Origin: Zhengitettix transpicula
Lineage: Eukaryota > Arthropoda > Insecta > Orthoptera > Tetrigidae
Direction: 5' to 3'
Assembly: GCA_037074705.1 (NCBI GenBank)
Contig: CM073591.1
Coordinates: forward strand, 81,202,532 to 81,266,531
Length of the DNA: 64,000 bases
Positions 29,401 through 42,194 of this stretch are shown here, piece after piece (the stretch's first letter is position 1; each line of letters opens with the position of its first letter). The translations under genes and the position numbers were made by a program. The notes beneath the pieces are model-generated. The model was not told where the DNA came from, did not search any database, and worked only from the letters and a program-made list of their open reading frames with translations.

Positions 29401-30024
29401 CTGAAATCCGAATTATTCGCATTTCTTACGTTTAGCCTCTTTTGATACAAAATCCATTTACTCGAATCTAGTACGAAATAATTCACTTGGTAACCTGAAA
29501 CAATTATTGAGCGCATCGTTTGGATTTGTGATCAGGTGGACAGTCGTGTTGGGCATAATATCTTTTATTGTTGTCGTGGTTTTTACAACAGAATTTTTCA
29601 CTTTTGGATTAGTACGAACCGCAATGAGACATGTTTGGGAGACAGGCGCTGGAAAATCACGGGAATTCTGTATTTTGGCGAAAAATTACTGAATCAGGGA
29701 GTCAGCCGGAGCTTTAACGGGATAGTTTGGCGAAACGGAAAAGGCTAATTTTGCTAACAGTACCCTAAGGTCTCTATTTACTTATTATTTCCTGAGCGGA
29801 CCTATTTAATTTCCTTCTGCGAAGGAAAACTGTCTGAAATGAGAATTAGCTCACCTGTTGGAGAAGGTGCGCAGGCCTGGCCTACGGTAGAAAATTAGCA
29901 GAACTGTGAAATTGGCAAAGGTGCCCACTAACAGGAGCAACAGCAACACGATGCTACAAAACAGCAAGACTCCCGCCTCAGAACCGCCCCCAGGGGCCTC
30001 CATTCGCTGCGGGCTCCACGTGAT
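25227..30024 (-). CDS. Orphan class A (rhodopsin-like) G protein-coupled receptor, 3 coding exons, 527 aa
   Basis: A seven-transmembrane plasma-membrane receptor of unknown ligand. Coding exons on the minus strand are 30003-29855, 28799-28561 and 26422-25227; they total 1584 nt and join in phase at GT-AG sites. TM1 is about residues 11-39 with GTFANFTV; TM2 about 51-72; TM3 begins at Cys84 and ends IDQYCAVVDPLRYH; TM4 about 131-150 with Trp136; extracellular loop 2 has Cys163 (partner of Cys84) and an N-glycosylation site at Asn170; TM5 about 189-215 with Pro203; TM6 about 335-357 with CWFPY; TM7 ends SPCLF (390-394). Loop 3 is long (about 115 residues), rich in Pro, Ala, Thr and Ser. The tail is about 130 residues, Ser/Thr-rich. 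The third exon is far more GC-rich than its surroundings. DRY is DQY and NPxxY is SPxxF. The start at 30003 is the only upstream Met in this exon; an in-frame extension from an earlier exon is possible. Confidence 0.9.
26423..28560 (-). other. GPCR intron between TM3 and TM4 exons
   Basis: AT-rich intron of about 2.1 kb with GT-AG ends on the minus strand. It contains a short (AC)7 run near 27490 and no recognisable coding sequence or transposon. The open frames around 27.7-27.95 kb on both strands show no known domain. Confidence 0.75.
28561..28799 (-). CDS. GPCR second coding exon (TM2-TM3)
   Basis: The exon completes Arg50 and continues FVINLLGTNLAACCLFLPLA (TM2). Then comes extracellular loop 1 and TM3 from LCSVGRAASAGTCAASVLAV to IAIDQYCAVVDPLRYHSRIS. 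The canonical TM2 Asp is Asn59 and the DRY arginine is Gln109. It ends in phase 1 at GCTG|GTAAGA. Confidence 0.9.
28800..29854 (-). other. GPCR intron between TM1 and TM2 exons
   Basis: Intron of about 1.06 kb with donor GTGAGC and acceptor TGCGTAG on the minus strand. Nothing else recognisable inside. Confidence 0.75.
29855..30024 (-). CDS. GPCR first coding exon (TM1)
   Basis: After the acceptor CCCTGTTGCAG the exon has 21 open bases, then ATG at 30003 and MEAPGGGSEAGVLLFCSIVL. The next stretch LLLLLVGTFANFTVLLIFY is TM1 with the class A GxxxN pattern (Asn31). RRPGLRTFSN follows as intracellular loop 1. It ends in phase 2 at AACAG|GTGAGC. The good acceptor shows that at least one more exon lies upstream. 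Confidence 0.85.
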
Positions 30025-31020
30025 CTGCAACAGGGAAAAATATCTCTTACAGAACTTGTTCTCGCAGCATTACACACACACAGTGGAAAAAAATGCAAAA
30101 TGAAGCTTAAATTAAATTCTAAATATTTAAACAACGTGCTTAGGTAAAAACATTTCCATTCTGCAGGACAGTGCTACAATATTTGTTCAACACTACGCAA
30201 TGTACTCGAACCGTACAGAAAAATTGAGCGCCCCCTTCCTATATGCAGCAAGCTTTACACCTTTGTTCGGAGGGCGTAGACTGATAATTGACCATGAACG
30301 ATACAAACTCTGCCCCTAACAAGTTGCCTAACGAGTAACACACTTTTCACAGTTTCCACAATTTGAATATAAACTACCTTCTTCCTCTTGTTCGTATTTT
30401 ATTTTAAGATATGCAACATAACCGGGAAATGCTAAATATAATGTAAGCCGACACATAGACCTCATTTTTTGGCGTTACAATAAATATAACAAAATTTATG
30501 TCTGCGATATATATTCCCAGATATATGTTAACGTTTTGGACTTACGGACACAATAAATCAACTCCTCTCATCCCATACTTTACTGTAACTTATTATCGAT
30601 TAATATATTGTCAGGTTTTAAAAAAATCAAGATTATTTATATAACTGCAAGACGTTTGATGTTGCTTTAACGGCGGCGACAAGTGAAATTTAACTCTTCA
30701 GTCGCGGAAGAGCATGCGAATGCCTGAGGGATTTCATCACTTGCACAGCCTCTGAGCAAATTTACTGCGACGTCGGGGCCAGTTTTGGCACATATATTGA
30801 AACAGGTGAAATATTCTAAAAATATGACGGCTATTGGTCTGAATTTAAGATACAGCATTCACCAGACTGCAATTTTAGACGCGGGACAACAATGACTAAT
30901 TACAATGGTGTTTTGGACGTTTCGTTTTGTTTTAAGACGTTGTCGGGAGAGATGGTATGAATCTGATAGTGTACTATTTTTTTTGTCCAATATTAAACAA
31001 ACAAATATACCTGAAAATAA

Positions 31021-31096
31021 ATAATTTGAATAAGAAAGATAGCCAATACAGACCAAAAAGGGTAATATATATTATATAATATCATATTATATATTA

Positions 31097-31137
<41 letters not shown>

Positions 31138-31302
31138 AGTGTTGGCAACTGATCTGTGCAGTTGTGTTTCTCTAGGCTCTTCTTAGCACCTGACGAAAGG
31201 GACAAGGATCCCAGAAACGTTGTGTGGTATTTATAATACTATTTTTTGTCTGTATTGGCTATCTTTCTAATTTATTATTATCAATCAGACGTAAATTTTT
31301 TA
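31021..31302. repeat. Palindromic element family, copy F, with (TA)n replacing most of the left arm
   Basis: The left end AAGATAGCCAATACAGACC leads into a TA-rich tract. The right arm is intact: TGCAGTTGTGTTTCTCTAGG, CTCTTCTTAGCACCTGACG, GGATCCCAGAAACG, TTGTCTGTATTGGCTATC and the terminus TATCAATCAGACGTAA. Confidence 0.85.
31066..31135. repeat. (TA)n microsatellite
   Basis: An AT-only tract ending in an uninterrupted TA run of roughly 16 units, within the left half of the surrounding foldback element. Confidence 0.95.
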
Positions 31303-34300
31303 ATTGTAATAAATAATTTGAATCGAAATATAAGTGTATTTGGGTTACGTACTTGTGTCTAAAGAAACGGACGCTAATAACGGACCCGAGGCTTTCTAAA
31401 TAGAGCTATTTGTTCACTATTTCATCTCAAACGTGAATGAATTGATTTGAATGATTATATATAGTAAGAGTGCTATTTTTAGGTACCCCGAGTTACCGGC
31501 CTGGTTAAAAATGGAACAATCTTAGATAAGGAACGGCCTTCCCATCCCACAGCTTATCTGTGGAGCATGGCCTTAGAAAGACTTCCGAACAGCTCACTCG
31601 GAATTGGACTTCGCCTCTCCTTTCCACGAGTACTATCACGGACAGAGCTTTAACTGTTTGTTTTACAATCAAGACACAGAAAGAGAGAGAGCAAGGTCGC
31701 GAAGGAAGAGCTTCTGTTTCGCCTTGTACTGCGCCCGTTTCGTTACTCGTTGAAGAAACGAGACAAAGATACAAGATGCTAATGCCTTTAATTTGTAGAA
31801 ACAGTAATTATTGAAAACGAAAAGCCTTCTCTAGTGCTAATGTAGGGTGACTCAGACGAAAGAAAAGGAAATTGAGGACATGTGTGCAGACACTCGTCAC
31901 TTTGATAACAAAGGATTATTAAGGCTGTACACAGCTCAAGACGCGAAGCGCTTGTGTTCGCGGTCGTGATCTATATTTAAACACATCTCTGATTCATTTG
32001 CAGTTCAATTTCAAACTCAAAGGTCAACATTCTATCATAAATCTAATTTCGTTTTACTACTGTATGACCATAGCAGTTAGAGTAAGTTGCCCGGTGTTCA
32101 TTCGAACTGCTCAGGACAGATTTTTCTTGAATACACGAGAAAAGAACCTACCCGGAATTTTCTAGAAGTTGTGTAAAGCGGATTTGGGACCCCGACACAC
32201 TTTCTCCTGTACTGGCATCGTGCTATCTCGATGTCATACATGTGTTGTTGAAAAAATTGTGTCCCGAACTTTCGGGACATACACACCAAAGGTCTATGAC
32301 GTCCATAAAGAAAAATAAGCACGTCTGACCTATTCCCTTGATTGATCTATTAATTCGACGATTCTTCCGTGCGCTATCAGTTTACTATTTTTTTTTGTCA
32401 GATGAGACAGAAAAGTCTGAGAGTCACTGTCGGCTTTTAAATTCAGTTTATTTTGGATTATTCAGCCACGAGCAATTTTCGAAGGAATGATATAGGCAAG
32501 AAGCGCCGTGTTTAAAAATTGAGGCAGTCGAAAGAAGGGATGCTACCGGCTGAACCCAACCATGACAGAAAGTTTTTGAGTTCCATTTTTATCATTTTCC
32601 CCTGTTTTGTTCCATACAGATCCGCCTCACGCTATGCTGTGTCTCCGATTGTTCCGCTCAGTCACATGTGCACGTTCCTTCATCTTTTATTCATAGCACA
32701 AGGGCAAGTTCGCTCACCGACTCAAGCGTACCAAAGAGTTACCCAACAAAAACTGGGAAACAGTTCAAAAAAGAATAACTTACTTTTACACAATGGTAAA
32801 AAAAAATTCTGGATATCAATAGCCCGTTTTACGTTGTGCAACTTGATAACACATTGTTGTTAAATTTAAAAATTCTGCCCTTTAAACTTCTTCCACTTAA
32901 TGTCATTACAATGCAAATTAATATCTCTGACATTTAAATTTTAATAATAGTTCTGATTGATAAACGCCGTAAAAGGAAACCTGAAGAATGACGTTGTAGG
33001 GAATAACCTTACGTATATATAAAAAAACTAGTTAATAAAACAAAATTATTCTCACAGCTTACAGAATTGTTAATTAAATAGGCGTCACAAAATATATGAA
33101 AGAGAAAATTAAACGACGCATCCTGAACGGATTCTTTATGCACTATAATTGTACTCGTAAAAATAATGATCTTTGTCCAATTAATTGGTCAAGGCGTTAA
33201 AGTCGTTAACGTCTATTTTCTGCAGTGATGTACGACACGCGAAATGTAAATGAACTGTCGATAAGACTGTCATATAGGCGGAAGTGATAATTAGCGGAAT
33301 TCACGTTGCGCGTATCGTGCATTCCTCACGACTGACTCAAATTTGGAAATTCCTTATATGGGAAAAAATTTACAGGCTGGAACACTCGACTGGACTGTCG
33401 TGTCGTGTCCTTAACAAAACTGTCCCTGTAACTTCCTTTACGACACCCTTTCGTATTTTCTTTATTTGGACTCGATTGCTCGGCCAACCCGTCATTATTC
33501 GTGTTCTCTGGTCTCAAAATACCGATCGTGCCGAGCCTCCAACAGGGCCATTAAGCTCGCAATTCCTTCACATCTGCTGTCCTGGGCTCGGGACAAGATA
33601 CCAAGCGCCTCATTAGCTCATTCCATTCCCGGCCAGACAGGTTATTGATATATAATTCGTAAATTGTGCCGTAATCCTCAGAAGAGGCAGAGAATTTGGT
33701 CGAAACAAAATGAAGATTCTTCTATGTTTTTTTACAGTTTGTATTCACCACTACCAACTGAGATGCTGGAAGATATTATCTCACATCGGATTGTGTAAGG
33801 CATTATCACGTAATCGAGAGTGGGAAATGATTGGTGTAAGCCAACATGTCACAATATTTGGGACAATTGATAAAACCAAATAACCAACGAACATTATGAA
33901 CATGAATTTTATCGTTAATAGTTTTTTAGCTCTGAGACAAAGCCAGGAATCACGTTTGATATTGTATTCTTAGTTTTAGAATCGTGTCAAAGTTTCATCA
34001 CACATCTGTATCGTCGTGAAGTGACTCATTCAGCGGCATTCGAAATATGAAAATCAGCATTTCAATACAACAGAAAAGTATTGTACTAAAAGACTCAAGG
34101 ATAAATGAAAGTTGGCTGCACAGACTGAAATAATAGGTTGCCGGCATACTGTGGGTTCCGACCTCCGATAGTACAGCTGACGTTCATTTGCATTATTTTG
34201 GGCCAGCCGTGGCCTTGAGCCAAAGAAAGCAACATCCAGGCGAATGTGTACAAATCATTTTATCTTTGTCGGAAAGGTCTACGCCGTTGTGCTCTATCTG

Positions 34301-37300
34301 TGGACTCTTGAAACAAACCGACGCGTCTAAGGGTAATGGAGATAGGAACAGGGTCGTCAACGACATTGACGCTTCTGACGTCCGGGTGTTGAGGCGGACA
34401 ACAACAATTGGGCAAAAATATGTCTTCATATGTTGATAATGGCAATTTGGATGCAATGTGGCGCTATAAATACCAACGGCTGATGTAAGAACGAGACCGC
34501 AAGGTCGCCAGATCGCTATCTGGACGCTCGGTTCAACTGTGCCAGGGCGCGCCACTTCTCTTCTACAGTTCTATTCCTTGTCCACAGTCGATCCTCCTAC
34601 AAGTTGTTATTATACCGCCACCCTTCTTAAAGTTTACAGATTTCTTTTGTCAGAATAGTTAATATGCCCATAATGAGCATAGTGGTACATTCTAGTTGTC
34701 TCAGTGCGAGACTTTCAGAGAACTGTCATGATTCACGGAATTGCAAACTATTTGTTGGCTCAAGTAAGTTAAATATTGGAATAGACTGGCTACGAGGGAC
34801 GAGAGCAGTACTGTTTGTCCGACAAGTGCTGTTTTCCCTCCCTTATCTTTCACCTACGCGCTATAATGTATCTCTGTGGCCTAGTTGGTGAAGAGGATAC
34901 TATAAGCTCGTAAATCAGATGCCCGAAAATAATAAAACCGATAAGTGAAGTACTATACAAACGCTAATTTAAATTATAGAAGATTTAGTTGCACTTGAAA
35001 CCGAATAGTTATAACTGAATGGGAGGATCGAGAGCAAATAAGTGGAAACGTTTGAGAGCGACATTTAAATGGCCAGGAGCCAAACAAGTGTGGGAAGGGT
35101 GATGGCTCCTAACACCATTACAAAACTTTTAACGATTCGAGTTTGTTCTCAGAGTCCTCGACGGTGTAGGTTATTTAGGACCCCCTCCTTGATGCGGCTG
35201 GAGATGAAAGTGAAGCCCGGGTTCGAGCCATGTGTGGGCAGGACAGCAGCTACCACAACGCGGTCAAGGAAAAGGGTCAAAGACCCACAACACGCGACTC
35301 CGTGAATAGAAGTGCAATCGAGACAGCGACACAGGTGATTAAGCGCGCGCCTCGCCGTTATAGGTAGCGATCCCGTTGCGTCAGACTGATGTGCAGATCA
35401 AAACATTTAGCCTTCGTGTATTGGACGCTCATCAATAGTAAATAATGGGGAAAAAAATAAATACAGACACTTCTGCAGTCTCAAAATTACGGCAAAATCT
35501 AAATTTAAATGAAATACTATTGTAAAATTTTTGAACAAAAATCAACGCTAACGTAAATAAGTCGAGACCCAAACTCATAAGTAACATTTGATAGGTCTGC
35601 ATAAAAATGAGCCGGGTTGTCACGTGTGTGGTGACAACAGATTGAGGATCGTCTTAAGACCAGGTCAGCGCAGAGCGATCTGCAGTGTCGGGCCATTAAG
35701 TATAGTAGGTATACGGTATATAAGTCAACAAAACTTGTGTAGAACTAGAAATATTTTTTTCTAAATAAAAAAGACAGTGTTTTATTAGCCGATTCATGAT
35801 TTGGTGTGAGAACGTTGAATGTAACGACTGGCTAGACGTGAAGAGGTTGTCTCAGGGTAGTACAAGTTGGAGAGTCGCATGTAAGCAGCAAAATAATTTA
35901 CTAAAAACCCTCTTACAATTTAATGGTAATGAAGTGTTTAAAGTTGGCCTATAATATTTTTTCTAGCGATGTTGGGTGTCATCCTGTGGAAATCAGCAAA
36001 AAACTGGTTGGCTTTATGTAATTCGCAGTTCGCACACGATGAAAAAGTGGCTCAATAATTCAAAAAGATTACAGAAATTTATTTTATGCATTCAGTCGTC
36101 CCATTATTAATAACTCTTAAAGTTCTTCAGGTCGATTATTTCCTATCTGTCGGATCATGCTTGAAGAAAATTGTCCAAGTGATGTGGGAAAATCTACAAT
36201 TATGATCTTCGGATATTCATGCAGTTCAGATTTAGACGTCAGTTTCAGACAGTTCCAAACAGGATTCAGTGGGTTTCCAGAAGATCGTAATGGCGTTTCT
36301 GAGTTGTCGAATGATATTTCCTTTACGACTCTTCTATTTGTTTTATGTAAGACCCTTTGACGTCGGGGAAACCGAAGTGAATCGATTTGGAATAAGCGGG
36401 GCCATTCATGAGTAATAGACTGGAATATCGCGATGTGTGGGAACTTTTCAAGACGCGTTTCGGATTTCCCGACGGCCGCAGGTGATGGAGCAAATTCCCA
36501 CACCGGAAAGAATTAACCGAACCAGAAACAGTGGTAAGGCGCTAGTGCGGAAGAATTCAGCCTTGATGCAAATGGCGGGTAGCCAACAAAGAGAACCGGA
36601 TTGCTGGGGCAGCGACTGTACCACGCGCAGCCGCCAGACTGGTCGGCGTCTTTGTGAACGCACGCTCCTCATCCACGCCGACCAATGAACCGCGACTACG
36701 CAGCCGTGGCTCCCGTCAGCTCTCCAGATCTTCATTATATAGACGTGGCACCACCCTAGCTGACGGCTTTTCAACCCCACAACAATTCCTGGAAAATGCT
36801 CAGGCATTTTCATTTGGGTGTGCAATGATGGATAATTGATAATTAAATAAAATAAGTAAATATTTTAACTTTTCAATCTTAATGCTCACAATCATGCTTT
36901 TCACATTCAGATTACTACTGACAGAATCTGGCTTTGGTGTTCGTCGCTGATCATGAATGAAGTACTCTATTGTGTTTCAACGGTGGAGGAGGATATTGAG
37001 AGCCACGCCATGGACTCGGGAACACTGGTCAGCCATTCGGCGTAACTTAAAAACTTTCCGCTTCTGCGCCTACAGGAATAAATTTGGAATGCTATAGAGT
37101 AGCAGTGTCAAAGTCATAAGGGGAGGACCATGTTTGGTGCTCGTAATTATTTAGAAAATACGAATATGAGACCACCATCAGCTCAATGTAGCCCGCATCT
37201 AAAATAACGTCAGCATTGCAGGTACCGGAGAAGAACTGATCATTCTTTTTTTCAGTAATATACGATTTTTCATACTTTCTTGTCTACGGAAGCGATAAGA

Positions 37301-40300
37301 TTTGGAGGCGGACCGTGTCTTAATTGTTCTACAAAAATCAGTTCTTGTACAGTTACGTTCATTTTATTTTAAAATTTACGTATTTACGCCACCGAAATGG
37401 TATTCCTAAATACATCCGTCACCGTAATCATCTAGAAATTTAGATCTGTCAAGAATTTCATGCGTCGGAGAATAATCTTTCTGGTAGACGCGTCTCTTCC
37501 CTCTGTGGACATATAACAAATGGCAAGCTTTCGACAGACGTGTTCGTCGTACTCTGGACAGCCCTGGGCGTGCGTGCATACCAGTGGCGATGGCGGTGCG
37601 TGAGGCAGCGTAACCCCGTTAGCGCGGGAGCCAAAGAGAGCGCAAATCCTTCCGCCCAAGGAGCTGGCAGCTAGTTCCCACACTACCAGTCGTAAGCGTA
37701 ACGATGTTTCGACACCCGAAGACATAATGGCAGAAACACATTAAAGACTTAACAGGACTCTGTGGTTACATAAATCGAGCCAGACAAGAAAGTTGGTGGA
37801 AGAGTAACTTCCTACAAGCCGAAGTAATCTTAAATGAATCGAAGAAACTGCTGTCTCATATTCGATTCCCTCAAAGTCAAAACACCTGGGAGAATATGAG
37901 CGAGAAATACAAATTATTTTAAAGAATAATAATTGGGAATTGATCTTTAGTATAAAAATCAAATTTACTGAAGGAAATGAAGAAACAAGGAAGCAAGCAT
38001 GTAAAGAGCGGACTCGGAACTTCTTCGTACTTTTGAAACTGGCACAGTGTTAATGAATGTTACGACACTTCATGATGGGAAAGTAATTTGATTAAAACCA
38101 CGTGAACGGTTCAGGAATAGAAGCGTGACTTATAATTAAAGAGTGCAGTGGAGTAATCAGGTCTTATCGATCGATTTGATCAGCATAGCTTTCGTGCCAT
38201 TCAAGAGTCGAAGAGACAGGCAATTCAATGGACGGGAGAAACGTACAGAATATTATAGCAAAAAATGGAGAAAAATTAAGGAGGATACAAATGGAATACT
38301 ATCCAAATGAGAATTTTTTTCAAAGACCGAAGAAGAAAATAGCTGAACGTAGGAAGACGATTTAATTGGGTTTCACATCAATGACCCATCGCGACGCTTC
38401 GTGGGTCTTGATCACGTTTCATATTTCACCCTCCGTTAATGAATATTCATGTAAATATGCGACGAATCCCAAAAGCAAGTTTAAAACCGCCGGAAGACAA
38501 AAGTATTTTGCAATGAAAAGTGAAGTACGGAGTTGGTGAGTTTATAAGTGTTGCTGTGGTTAGTCATCAGGGTTGCACCCAGATTTCTGAGTCACTGAGG
38601 TTTGGGTCGTCGTTATAAACGGACTAGTGGGATTCATTACACGAGCCATTTATTCGCGTGATTGCTAAACGCGATAAATTAGTCAGTAGGTGCTTCAAAA
38701 GCTCTGTACACGTGGCTTTTCCACTCACATAATACATAAGCGACGGGTAAACGGCGTTCATAGATCCGTACCTGACAAGTGAAAAGCGAGCTGACCCGAA
38801 GTTGAATAAAGTAGTTGCCGGAGAAAACTAACCACTAAGTGGCGGGATCATCGGCGAAGCGAAAAATTCAGACTAATATTACAATGTAAAATTGTAGAGT
38901 TGTATATCAAATAAGTTAAATTAAGGACTTTAATTTAATTAAATTATTAGCGATACGCTGTGGCGCAACTGACTTTGAAGATGATTTGTAACCGCAGCTA
39001 CGAGTTATCCATTCACGTTGTTAGGATCTGTCTTGCAAATGGAAAGTTTTTGCGTTAGTCATAAAGCATTGTAAGCTACGCAATAATCAGGCAACTGTTA
39101 ATTAATTTATGTTATTTTCGTACGTTCATAGCTGGTGAATCGTTTTAGTACAGTGAGAGGATGTTTGCTTTGGCGAAGACGTGGCGACTATTGCCCTCGA
39201 CTTGCTTTCACAACTCGGTAAATTTATTAGTTAACAATTTTAAACGTATTAGAACTAAGAATACTTTGTTACTACTGCAGAAGATTGGTCAGGTCCACAT
39301 CCTGTCAGCTGCGTTGCAGGCAAGTTGCTGCTAGTTATGGATATTTTTATGTACGATTAAACGACATTCCATAGGAAATGGTCTATTTACCTCAGGCAAA
39401 AGAATCTCCTCCTTGACCTTCTTTTTCTTATTCTGCCAGTTTCGCGAAACATCTCCATCGTTATAATAATTAGACCCTATACTGTAAAGAGGGGAACTGG
39501 TTTCAGAGGTGAAGCGGGCAGTCGTAAAAACAGAAAATAAGAGGGAACACAATTCCCGGTTCCAGGTTTAGCGGCAGTCAGGCTCGCGGATGACGCACGG
39601 CTCTCAGCAAAAATCACAACATTTTGCCTGCTGATATCGAACATTTCAGAAGCTACGAGGCCAAAGGTCGATAGAAGGGTAGCCTAACGAAACCAGCCGC
39701 AAATATTTGCGTCAGCAAATTAGCGCAATAGCAAAAAGACAAACGTTCAGCTCATTTCAGTCGACAATATTCTGGCATCTTGTCACTTGGTGGTGATTTT
39801 CATATCAGGGCGTCAGAACTGATCACTTCCAACCTGAATAAACGTAACATGTCGCTACACCGTATAGGCTGTTAAAAATACGTGGTGATGAATTTCTCCT
39901 ACGAGGATACTTTTCAGGAAGTGAGGATTGTTTGGAGGTCGACGCGCTAGCCGCATCACCACCAAGCCTATGTCCCCGCGTGCTTATCCGCGTCACATTC
40001 AACCAGGATCCGAGGGAGACGTGGTGTTGTTGATAAATCATTCGCAGATAAAGCCGATCGTAAAAAGATAAAAAGTACAGAGAACCAAAACAAGGAACAG
40101 AGGAAGTGCCACGGGGTCACAGGGAAACCCGCATGTCGTTTTCATTCTGCACCCGTATAGCGATAACGAGCAGAGCTGAGCAGCATCAGTTCAGGTGCGA
40201 GACGAGTTGCGTGGGAGGCTGGACGTCACAACGCACCGCGTCAAAAGCAAATCCAATCCATCGATTACTTATCGCCAGGATCAGCGATTATAATCCGTTG

Positions 40301-40310
40301 TTTGCGCGTA

Positions 40311-40324
40311 CCCCCCCCCCCCCC
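40311..40324. repeat. C14 homopolymer
   Basis: Fourteen consecutive C followed by GG. Such a run is rare in AT-rich DNA and is also a common place for length errors in sequencing. Confidence 0.95.
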
Positions 40325-42071
40325 GGTTTGTAATACCTCCATCTCGCTCAGCTTGTATACATACTGTGACGTCATTGATTGTCTTACGCAATTGTAATCG
40401 ATAATTGATGCTGGTGAGACGACGAGTGATGAAAGATGACACGAGTGCGAGAAGAAGGAACACGTGGGAAAATGAAGTTCGTTTCACTAATGTGAATTGG
40501 AAGCCCACAGAGGATGAGATCAGAAAGATTATATCAATTTTAGAGGTCAACAATTGACATTAACGGAAATTAAATCTGTCAGAACTATGGGGAACCTGTG
40601 TGAATGGAATTAAGATTGAACATAATACTGCAGGAGGCAACGTATTTTTAAAGTCACTATATTTCATGGATATTAAGAAAAACTGTTTGCACTTAGTGTA
40701 AAGACAAGTGCGTTAGAGATAAAGTTGTCTCTGAAATATGTGGATGATAAAAATTTGTGCACCGGCCCCAAATGAATGGAAATGAGGAACGGAGAATATT
40801 CAGGCTGACCATGTTCGATTATTTTACGAAAATTCAATTTACCATTAGGAATTTGTTAAATGCACTTTTAAAGTGTCATTTTGAATTCGAAATTTGTTGT
40901 GCAGTCATCACCCGTGAAAATAACAAGGAAGATAAAGCCGTTTGAAGGACAAAGAGCCATTAAAAATAGGATAGCAAGGTCGAGGAAAATGACACGTTAG
41001 GTGTCAGAACTTCAACCCGGATTAATGCTCTTCAGAATTCCAGGTCCTATTCTATCGTTTCCCTTACCCACTTATTTCTTAGTTCTTCAAAGTTCAGAGC
41101 TTTGACTACGGTGTACACTTTTGATAAGCCACGACTTGGGGTCTATTTTTTCTTTAACGTGCTGCTAACACCTCATTGTACTAGTATTACGTTTTCAGAT
41201 TTACCTTGTTCCTTATTCTTGAACAAATATTTTGTTTAACCTACAAACATGTCCGTTAAAATAAAAATTAAATTGCGTAGACTGAATTTTAAGTTTTCAA
41301 GTATTTGGCGATACTTTAAGATAGTCTCAAAATAACTTAACCGCTTCAGAGAAAAAAAAAACATGGAGAGACTATCACTGACTAAGCAATTTTTTTAATG
41401 CATGTAATGTAATCTCGAGGTGACGGGTGACCTGTTAATATTGCTGAAAGGCTTCTCACGGTTATATATAACATCTGAAAACGCTTAATCGAAATCTAAC
41501 CGCTTTACAGTAAAAAAAATTAAGGCTTTGGAAAACCGCCATTTTGTCTCAACGTTGCGGATGGCAGCTCGATATCGCTAAGAAGCTTCTTGCCTCTGTG
41601 TAGAACATCGAAAAGAAGTTTAATAGAATCTGCTTCAACCGTTTTCTTTTGAAAAGTTAAAGAAACAGAGACCGACGACAATTATGAATTTGGAAAATAA
41701 AAAATCACTCGATTCTAAACAAGGTACAAGTATTATTTAGTTTATACAGATTAAATGCGAATTTAATTTTTTCTAGCTCGAATGAGGTGCTAAATCTAGG
41801 GCTTAAGTATCTGTATGATACTAAACAACAAACGATATAAATAAATAGTTTTGAGTCGCAAAAGTAATTATAAAGTTTATTGCAAAAAATATTTAATTCA
41901 CAAAGTTTCGTCCTCTTGCAGGGCTATTTTTAATAATTAACGTCTATTTTGCAATTAATAAAACAGTAGATGACATTAAAGGAATATACCTGAAGTCGAA
42001 ACAAATAGGTATCGACACGTCGTTACAATAAAAAGAAAAAGTGTCTGTATAAGGTTTTATTTTAATAATTT

Positions 42072-42194
42072 TGTACGCAATTCAAAGATTAAAATATAGA
42101 GGCAAGGTTCTGCTGCCTTTCCTGGTGTAACCGAAATGAAACAGGCAAGACAGCATAATATTGCCTCTAAATTTATCACTTGGATTGTATACAA
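42072..42194. repeat. Long imperfect hairpin (MITE relic or hairpin RNA precursor)
   Basis: The left arm ends TAGAGGCAAGGTTCTGCTGC, CTTTCCTG. After a 17-base loop the right arm reads CAGGCAAGACAGCATAATAT, TGCCTCTA. Over the inner 28 positions 23 are complementary by hand count, and weaker pairing continues outward for about 25 more positions. It is not a copy of any other foldback element in the window. Whether it is transcribed is unknown. Confidence 0.6.

Noticed and set aside
30993..31205. Open frames starting with LSSGAKKSLEKHNCT at 31.0 and 43.7 kb (and a related one near 4.9 kb)
   Set aside because: The shared peptide is the translation of the right arm of the palindromic repeat; it is not a gene family.
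33440..33650. Weak resemblance to the 0.45-kb repeat (GGGACAAGATACCAAGCGCC)
   Set aside because: Only about 20 bases align convincingly; the flanking landmarks of the repeat are absent.
34870..34925. tRNA-like A-box (TGGCCTAGTTGG) suggesting a SINE head
   Set aside because: No B-box at the right distance, no tail and no second copy in the window.
36117..36825. Two minus-strand open frames of 125-128 codons at 36.1-36.8 kb
   Set aside because: No recognisable domain, no splice context and comparable open frames on the other strand; length is within chance for this less AT-rich stretch.
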